A DNA stretch of 9,237 nucleotides from JBEEPE01 sp041191265 (GTDB taxonomy: Bacteria > Verrucomicrobiota > Verrucomicrobiia > Chthoniobacterales > Chthoniobacteraceae): NCBI GenBank assembly GCA_041191265.1, contig JBEEPE010000133.1:1-9237 (forward strand), given 5' to 3'. Below, piece after piece: positions 1 through 3,837 of the stretch. How positions within the stretch are numbered: the stretch's first letter is position 1; each line of letters starts with the position of its first letter. The notes beneath the pieces were generated by a model, which saw nothing but the letters and a program-made list of their open reading frames with translations, was not told where the DNA came from and searched no databases. Made by a program: the position numbers and the translations under genes.

Positions 1-1
1 A

Positions 2-256
2 GCCGGCGTTCTCGCTGCTCTGGTGGGATCTCGGACTCGGCCTCTTTCGAGAATTGGATCCGCGGTCGTATCAGGCACCGCCGGAGTAGCGAGGGCCGGT
101 ATAAAGACGTTTTTAATCAACAGCCTACTATCGGCGGTCCAACCTTCGATGACCCGCCTATTAACTGAAAAACTTTCCGAAATCCTGAGAGAAAGGTCTC
201 CGGATTTTCTCAAGGCTTTCTCCTCCACAAAAACACCGGAATCGCGTTCGCAATAA
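2..256 (+). CDS. C-terminal fragment of an unrecognised small-residue-rich protein (5' end outside window)
   Basis: The reading frame is open from the first bases of the window to a TAA at 254-256 and gives about 84 residues. It enters already open at base 2, so an ATG at 23 is probably internal and the true start lies upstream. The visible part begins with a short hydrophobic stretch (AGVLAALVG). A segment rich in Gly, Ala, Ser and Arg follows, then a hydrophobic or amphipathic stretch (IKTFLINSLLSAV), then a charged tail ending in Ser/Arg/Gln. This would suit the end of a small membrane-associated protein, but I do not recognise a family. It converges on the rplK end of the ribosomal operon, and I see no T-rich terminator behind it. 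Calling it coding rests only on the open frame and plausible composition; a chance open frame is possible. Confidence 0.5.
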   Translation, partial: AGVLAALVGSRTRPLSRIGSAVVSGTAGVARAGIKTFLINSLLSAVQPSMTRLLTEKLSEILRERSPDFLKAFSSTKTPESRSQ

Positions 257-465
257 AATCAGGGCGACTCAACAACCAGAGCGGCTCAACGTCTGGGTGA
301 AGTCGACACACGTCGGCACATCAATCAAAACCAGACCGAACTCACGCATGGACCGGGCGACCTGGCGTCGGCGTAGCCATGAAGCCCAGAGAAACCAAAT
401 ACACTCAGCGAATCGCTCTGCCCTTGCGCAAAGGGGGGGCGACTAACCTGTGCACGAGGCACCAA

Positions 466-503
466 AACAAAAAAAAACCGCTGAGGCTGTTAGGCCCCAG
501 CGG
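466..503 (-). terminator. Intrinsic terminator after rplK
   Basis: Read on the minus strand, arm 495-503 (CCGCTGGGG) pairs with arm 478-486 (CCTCAGCGG) through nine pairs, one of them a G-U. The loop is eight bases (487-494), and about nine T follow immediately (plus-strand A run 469-477). On the plus strand the G-U becomes an A-C mismatch and no T tract follows, so the element is directional and closes the tuf-secE-nusG-rplK transcript 15 bases beyond the rplK stop. Confidence 0.93.
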
Positions 504-517
504 CGTTAAAACACCGC

Positions 518-943
518 CTAAGCTTCTACCTCGACGCCCATCTGCCGAGCAGTACCCGCGATGACACGCATCGCCGCCTCCTCAGAGCGAGCGTTCATAT
601 CAACCATCTTCCGCTTAGCAATCTCGAGCAACTGCTTCTTCGTCAACTTGCCAACCTTCGTCTTGTTCGGCTCCTTAGACCCCGAAGCCAACCCTAGCGC
701 TTTCTTAATCAACGCAGATGACGGAGGTTGCTTGGTGACGAAAGTGAAACTCTTGTCTTTGTAGACCGTGATTACCACAGGCAGCACATCGCCCGCCTGA
801 GGTTGAGTCCGAGCGTTGAACTCCTTACAAAACGCCATGATGTTCACACCGTTTTGACCGAGCGCAGGCCCCACCGGAGGAGCAGGATTCGCCTGCCCTG
901 CTGGAATCTGCAACTTAATTTGCGCTACAACTTCTTTTGCCAT
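518..943 (-). CDS. rplK: Large ribosomal subunit protein L11 (uL11)
   Basis: L11 binds the GTPase-associated region of 23S rRNA, forms the base of the L7/L12 stalk, and takes part in factor-dependent GTP hydrolysis and in RelA sensing of stalled ribosomes. The 141 residues are full family length. The N-terminal domain (about 1-70) opens with MAKEVVAQIKLQIPAGQANP and carries the conserved PPVGPALGQNGVNIMAFCKEFN segment (about 22-43), whose Pro-Pro pair lies in the thiostrepton-contact region. The C-terminal rRNA-binding domain (about 72-141) includes the basic KTKVGKLTKKQL stretch and the IAGTARQMG motif. The start ATG at 941-943 lies 18 bases after the nusG stop. The spacer is AT-rich with no Shine-Dalgarno match, so translation may depend on coupling to nusG or on an unstructured leader. 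The gene is last in its operon; rplA does not follow. Confidence 0.98.
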   Translation of the reverse strand: MAKEVVAQIKLQIPAGQANPAPPVGPALGQNGVNIMAFCKEFNARTQPQAGDVLPVVITVYKDKSFTFVTKQPPSSALIKKALGLASGSKEPNKTKVGKLTKKQLLEIAKRKMVDMNARSEEAAMRVIAGTARQMGVEVEA

Positions 944-961
944 AACTTTATAGATTTAAAC

Positions 962-1573
962 TTATTTACTATCATCCCCATCGTCCTTCTCAACCTGCCA
1001 GTACTCCAAATCAACCAACGTTGCACGGCCAAAAATCTCGACCGAGACACGAAGCTTCCCTTTCTCTGGGTCGACTTCGACCACAGGTCCACTCTGACTC
1101 ATGAAAGGACCATCCGCCACTTTGACTTTTTCCCCCACTTGGAAATCCATCTTAGGACGAGCATCCTCGCTCAGAACCGTGTACTCCCTCAGAAGATTCT
1201 CAACTTCCGCAGGCGACATCTTGGACGGGCGATCTCTGCGCCCAGCAAACCCGATGATGTTCGATGTCTCCTGGATGAAATACCAAGTCCGATCCACAAG
1301 ATTAGCTTTTGGGTCCGCAGGATCAGGGCGTTTATCCTCATCAATCAACCACATGTTGATAAACAGGTAGCCAGGAAAACTCTTTCGCTTGCTCTCCGTA
1401 CGCTTGCCATGCTTGACCTCAGACACGCGCTCCTCCGGCAACATCACGTTAAAAATGTAGTCCGACATTTCCTCCATTTGAACGCGGCGGTCGATGTTGT
1501 CCTTAACCATCTTCTCGCGCCCAGAGAGCACGTGCACCACAAACCACTGCGACCTCTTTTGTTCTTCCGTCAT
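962..1573 (-). CDS. nusG: Transcription termination/antitermination factor NusG
   Basis: NusG binds the RNA polymerase clamp through its NGN domain and couples polymerase to Rho or to the ribosome (via S10) through its KOW domain. The protein has 203 residues; the E. coli protein has 181. The NGN domain (about 8-130) shows WFVVHVLSGRE, the FPGYLFINM strand (66-74) and TSNIIGFAGRRDRP (103-115). Between these, residues about 77-93 form a charged, proline-containing insertion absent from E. coli NusG. The KOW domain (about 144-196) shows FQVGEKVKVADGPF, a conserved Gly at 162, and VSVEIFGRATLVDLEYWQVEK. A short acidic tail (DDGDDSK) follows. The start ATG at 1571-1573 is preceded by the clearest Shine-Dalgarno of the window. 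The gene lies 62 bases after secE and 18 bases before rplK, the canonical order. Confidence 0.98.
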   Translation of the reverse strand: MTEEQKRSQWFVVHVLSGREKMVKDNIDRRVQMEEMSDYIFNVMLPEERVSEVKHGKRTESKRKSFPGYLFINMWLIDEDKRPDPADPKANLVDRTWYFIQETSNIIGFAGRRDRPSKMSPAEVENLLREYTVLSEDARPKMDFQVGEKVKVADGPFMSQSGPVVEVDPEKGKLRVSVEIFGRATLVDLEYWQVEKDDGDDSK

Positions 1574-1578
1574 ACTCT

Positions 1579-1583
1579 TCCTC
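1579..1583 (-). promoter_or_regulatory. Shine-Dalgarno site of nusG
   Basis: On the minus strand GAGGA sits five bases before the nusG ATG. It is the only strong Shine-Dalgarno match among the complete genes here and fixes the nusG start; tuf, secE, rplK and the first two plus-strand operon genes show none of comparable quality. Confidence 0.7.
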
Positions 1584-1635
1584 AGGAGTTGCTTTATAAA
1601 AATCCGCGAACCGCGTTAAACCCACACCGTGGTGC

Positions 1636-1848
1636 TTAACGAATCACCCATGACCCTACCTTCAACAATACCAAGTCGCACAACGAAACGAAACCGCTCA
1701 ACAGCACCATCGCAACCACAACGATGAGGGTAGAATCAATCAACTCTCTATACTTCTTGACTCCCCTCTCTTCAGGGTTCCAAGGCCATGAAGACTTAGA
1801 TAACTCCACGCGGATTTCAGAGAGAAATTCTTTCGTTTTCGCAATCAT
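1636..1848 (-). CDS. secE: Preprotein translocase subunit SecE
   Basis: SecE is the small essential clamp around SecY in the SecYEG channel of the cytoplasmic membrane. The protein has 70 residues, within the usual range for single-helix bacterial SecE. An amphipathic N-terminal helix (about 5-20) carries the family motif VELSKSSWP (14-22). One transmembrane helix follows (about 41-62, LIVVVAMVLLSGFVSLCDLV), then a short C-terminal tail. Between the SWP motif and the membrane helix lies a charged segment (about 23-37, including NPEERGVKKYR) that is some nine residues longer than the common form. I recall a similar extension in verrucomicrobial SecE, but that is from memory. The start ATG at 1846-1848 has no clear Shine-Dalgarno. 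The gene lies 120 bases after tRNA-Trp and 62 bases before nusG. Confidence 0.95.
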   Translation of the reverse strand: MIAKTKEFLSEIRVELSKSSWPWNPEERGVKKYRELIDSTLIVVVAMVLLSGFVSLCDLVLLKVGSWVIR

Positions 1849-1968
1849 ACTTATCTATCCCAAACATTTAGCAGAGAAATCCACCTGCTCCAGACATAGT
1901 TACAACTCTCAAATCTGCGTATTCCCACGAACTCTTCCGAGAAACTCTGGGGATGCTAGCAAACGGAG

Positions 1969-2041
1969 CACGGCAGGAGGGACTCGAACCCCCAACAAGC
2001 GGTTTTGGAGACCGCTGCTCTACCAATTGAGCTACTGCCGT
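1969..2041 (-). tRNA. trpT: tRNA-Trp (anticodon CCA)
   Basis: The full cloverleaf folds on the minus strand. The acceptor stem ACGGCAG/CTGCCGT has seven pairs and the D stem is GCTC/GAGC. The anticodon stem GCGGT/ACCGC encloses the loop CTCCAAA with anticodon CCA. The T stem GGGGG/CCCTC encloses TTCGAGT. The discriminator base at 1969 is G, a known tryptophan identity element. The 3' CCA is not encoded (CTC follows). It lies between tuf and secE and is presumably cut from the same transcript. The same position is known in chlamydiae. The gene symbol is by analogy only. Confidence 0.97.
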
Positions 2042-2063
2042 ATTTCTCGTCAACTTCCTCTCT

Positions 2064-2101
2064 GGTCCGCTCGGTTATGGAGCGAGGCGGACCTCGCTCC
2101 A
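2064..2101 (-). promoter_or_regulatory. Two mutually exclusive hairpins between tuf and tRNA-Trp
   Basis: Arms 2078-2087 (TGGAGCGAGG) and 2092-2101 form a perfect ten-pair stem; on the minus strand the tetraloop is TCCG, of the UNCG type. An overlapping alternative pairs 2064-2070 (GGTCCGC) with 2087-2093 (GCGGACC), extended inward by TCG/CGA with one bulged base. The two share 2087 and 2092-2093, so both cannot form. Neither is followed by a T tract on the minus strand. Possible roles are a processing or stability element that separates tuf mRNA from the tRNA precursor, or an attenuator-like switch. Confidence 0.5.
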
Positions 2102-2107
2102 ATGTAA

Positions 2108-2132
2108 CCAGTCTTTCGTTCTTTCGAACTGG
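2108..2132 (-). promoter_or_regulatory. Small hairpin downstream of tuf
   Basis: On the minus strand CCAGT (2128-2132) pairs with ACTGG (2108-2112), and TCG/CGA can pair inside. It lies 41 bases after the tuf stop, before the stronger hairpin pair. No T tract follows. It may be part of the tuf 3' end or of tRNA processing. Confidence 0.3.
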
Positions 2133-2172
2133 AACCGCCCCTCACCAGCGGGGGTGCAATCCCAAACTAACA

Positions 2173-3363
2173 TTAAGGAATAATGTCGGCAATACGCCCT
2201 GCACCCACGGTGCGACCACCCTCGCGGATAGCGAATCGCATCGTCTTTTCCATCGCGACAGACGTAATCAACTCCACCGTGATGCTCACGTTATCGCCAG
2301 GCATAACCATCTGAACACCCTCAGGCAACGATACTGCGCCAGTCACGTCCGTCGTGCGGAAGTAGAACTGAGGACGGTAGTTGTTCATGAAAGGGGTGTG
2401 ACGACCGCCCTCTTCTTTGGAGAGAACATAGATTTCTGCCGCAAACTTCTTGTGAGGCTTGATTGAACCGGGCTTCGCAATGACCTGCCCACGCTCGACA
2501 TCGTCTTTCTTGATGCCACGCATCAGGATTCCGACATTGTCACCCGCACGGGCCTCGTCCAACAGTTTCCGGAACATTTCGATGTCCGTCACCGTGGTCT
2601 TCTGCGTGTCGCGCAATCCAATAATTTCCACTTCCTCCATCTTCTTGAGGATACCGCGCTCCACACGACCCGTCGCCACTGTTCCACGACCTTCAATGTT
2701 GAAGACGTCTTCAACAGGCATGAGGAAAGGCTGGTCAATCGGACGCTCAGGCACCGGGATGTAAGAGTCCACTTGGTTCATCAACTCGATGATACAGGCC
2801 GCATCAGCATGGGCGGGATCTGCCGCTTCCAACGCCTTTTTAGCAGAACCCTTCACAATCGGAAGGTCGTCCCCTGGGAACTCGTACTTCGAGAGAGTCT
2901 CACGGATTTCCATCTCCACGAGCTCGAGGAGATCTGGGTCTGCCATGTCACACTTATTCATGAACACGACAATGGCTGGAACGCCTACCTGACGAGCTAG
3001 GAGGATGTGCTCCTTCGTCTGAGGCATCGGGCCGTCGGTTGCAGAAACCACGAGAATCGCTCCGTCCATCTGAGCGGCACCCGTGATCATGTTCTTCACA
3101 TAGTCAGCGTGACCAGGGCAATCAACGTGTGCGTAGTGACGGTTCTCCGTTTCGTATTCCACATGGGCCGTGTTAATCGTAATCCCACGCTCGCGCTCCT
3201 CCGGAGCCGCGTCGATTTCGGCATATGCCTTCGCCTGAGCCATCCCCTTCTTCGAGAGAACGGTGGTAATTGCTGCGGTCAACGTCGTCTTGCCGTGGTC
3301 GACGTGTCCAATGGTGCCGATGTTAACATGCGGCTTGTTGCGGCTAAATTGCTCCTTGGCCAT
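2173..3363 (-). CDS. tuf: Elongation factor Tu
   Basis: EF-Tu is the GTPase that delivers aminoacyl-tRNA to the ribosomal A site. The 396 residues are full length. The GTPase domain shows G1 GHVDHGKTT (19-27), switch I with RGITI (59-63; conserved Thr 62), G3 DCPGH (81-85), G4 NKCD (136-139) and GSAKK (172-176). Domain 2 contains VFNIEGRGTVATGRVERG and domain 3 ends with FAIREGGRTVGAGRIADIIP. The Gln and Ala corresponding to kirromycin-contact positions Q124 and A375 of E. coli are present, so no resistance change is visible there. The C-terminal IIP ending is slightly unusual. The start ATG at 3361-3363 has no obvious Shine-Dalgarno. tRNA-Thr lies 222 bases upstream and tRNA-Trp 131 bases downstream. 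The tRNA-tuf-secE-nusG-rplK context corresponds to E. coli tufB. Confidence 0.99.
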   Translation of the reverse strand: MAKEQFSRNKPHVNIGTIGHVDHGKTTLTAAITTVLSKKGMAQAKAYAEIDAAPEERERGITINTAHVEYETENRHYAHVDCPGHADYVKNMITGAAQMDGAILVVSATDGPMPQTKEHILLARQVGVPAIVVFMNKCDMADPDLLELVEMEIRETLSKYEFPGDDLPIVKGSAKKALEAADPAHADAACIIELMNQVDSYIPVPERPIDQPFLMPVEDVFNIEGRGTVATGRVERGILKKMEEVEIIGLRDTQKTTVTDIEMFRKLLDEARAGDNVGILMRGIKKDDVERGQVIAKPGSIKPHKKFAAEIYVLSKEEGGRHTPFMNNYRPQFYFRTTDVTGAVSLPEGVQMVMPGDNVSITVELITSVAMEKTMRFAIREGGRTVGAGRIADIIP

Positions 3364-3585
3364 AGGTCAGTGAGTTCTTTCTGTTTTTCTGGTTGTTCTT
3401 GAACTGGTTACACATCGTCGAGATCGCTGGCCCGCGCGACTGCAGACTTTCGCCCTTTAATCGCTTAAACCATCACCGCCCAAGGCATTCGCAGCGCTGT
3501 CGACTCAATCAACAGACTCCGATAAGACCAAGTCGAAGCTCTCACGATACCGGCTCCAACTTAATCCAGCACTGACGCGATGGGG

Positions 3586-3658
3586 AGCCTGGGACCGGGA
3601 TTGAACCGGCGACCTCGTCCTTACCAAGGACGTGCTCTGCCAACTGAGCTACCCAGGC
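3586..3658 (-). tRNA. tRNA-Thr (anticodon GGT)
   Basis: The complete cloverleaf lies on the minus strand. The acceptor stem is GCCTGGG/CCCAGGC and the D stem GCTC/GAGC with an AGTTGGCA loop. The anticodon stem CGTCC/GGACG encloses TTGGTAA, giving anticodon GGT. The T stem GCCGG/CCGGT with a wobble encloses TTCAATC. Threonine identity pairs G1-C72 and C2-G71 are present. The discriminator base is T. The 3' end is not an encoded CCA (CCCCA follows the discriminator). This tRNA leads the tuf operon about 95 bases downstream of the proposed promoter, as tRNA genes precede tufB in E. coli. Confidence 0.97.
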
Positions 3659-3730
3659 ATAAACCCCAACGATACAGATACTTGCCTGAAGGAATCAAAA
3701 GCCTGCGTCTCGTTTCTGCGAACACGCCGA

Positions 3731-3754
3731 CCCGCGAATCTCCTTCGAAGCGGG
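3731..3754 (-). promoter_or_regulatory. Hairpin at the 5' end of the tRNA-Thr/tuf leader
   Basis: On the minus strand CCCGC (3750-3754) pairs with GCGGG (3731-3735). GAA/TTC pairs inside with a three-base bulge, leaving a five-base loop. If transcription starts near 3753, this hairpin is at the very 5' end of the transcript, where it could protect the leader or guide processing. There is no direct evidence of function. Confidence 0.35.
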
Positions 3755-3759
3755 CGGTC

Positions 3760-3787
3760 AAAGTAACAAGGGGGACCCGCGTGTCAA
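3760..3787 (-). promoter_or_regulatory. Probable promoter of the tRNA-Thr-tuf-tRNA-Trp-secE-nusG-rplK operon
   Basis: On the minus strand a perfect -35 TTGACA (3782-3787) is followed after 16 bases by TACTTT (3760-3765), which matches the -10 consensus at four of six positions. TG one base upstream of the -10 makes it an extended -10. A run of T (plus-strand A run 3786-3794) lies just upstream of the -35 and could act like an UP element. The predicted start is near 3753, giving a leader of about 95 bases before tRNA-Thr. Confidence 0.65.
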
Positions 3788-3820
3788 AAAAAAACCTGAT
3801 TTGAACAGGCCAATCCGGTT
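3786..3820 (-). terminator. Terminator-like hairpin with T9 tract, facing the tuf operon promoter
   Basis: On the minus strand arm 3810-3820 (AACCGGATTGG) pairs with arm 3793-3803 at nine of eleven positions around a six-base loop, and the T run ends at 3786. No minus-strand gene lies upstream, since the DNA beyond 3838 is the sense gene of the other operon. It could therefore stop antisense transcription, be a relic of a lost gene, or be a chance structure. It also lies 17 bases before the start codon of the plus-strand operon, where it could affect the 5' leader. Confidence 0.4.
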
Positions 3821-3837
3821 GTCTTGTCAGAGCTAAA

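Noticed and set aside
421..435. Inverted repeat CCCTT/AAGGG before a G7 run, as a terminator for the 2-256 gene
   Set aside because: The stem has five pairs and is followed by G, not T. It is about 165 bases beyond the stop codon.
1605..1615. CGCG/CGCG hairpin followed by GATTTTT on the minus strand between secE and nusG
   Set aside because: Only four pairs with a three-base loop. A terminator here would cut off nusG and rplK; more likely chance from the CCGCG direct repeat.
728..1639. 303-residue plus-strand open frame
   Set aside because: It lies antisense across rplK, nusG and the start of the secE end, all of which are certain. Its His/Arg/Leu-rich translation has no domain features.
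1868..2053. 61-residue minus-strand open frame overlapping tRNA-Trp
   Set aside because: Its translation (VAQLVEQRSPKPLVGGSSP) is the well-known false product of reading through a tRNA gene.
3364..3585. A further tRNA or a separate tuf promoter between tRNA-Thr and tuf
   Set aside because: No third cloverleaf folds in these 222 bases on the minus strand, and -35/-10 pairs found (such as TTGGGC with ATTAAA) are too weak to claim.
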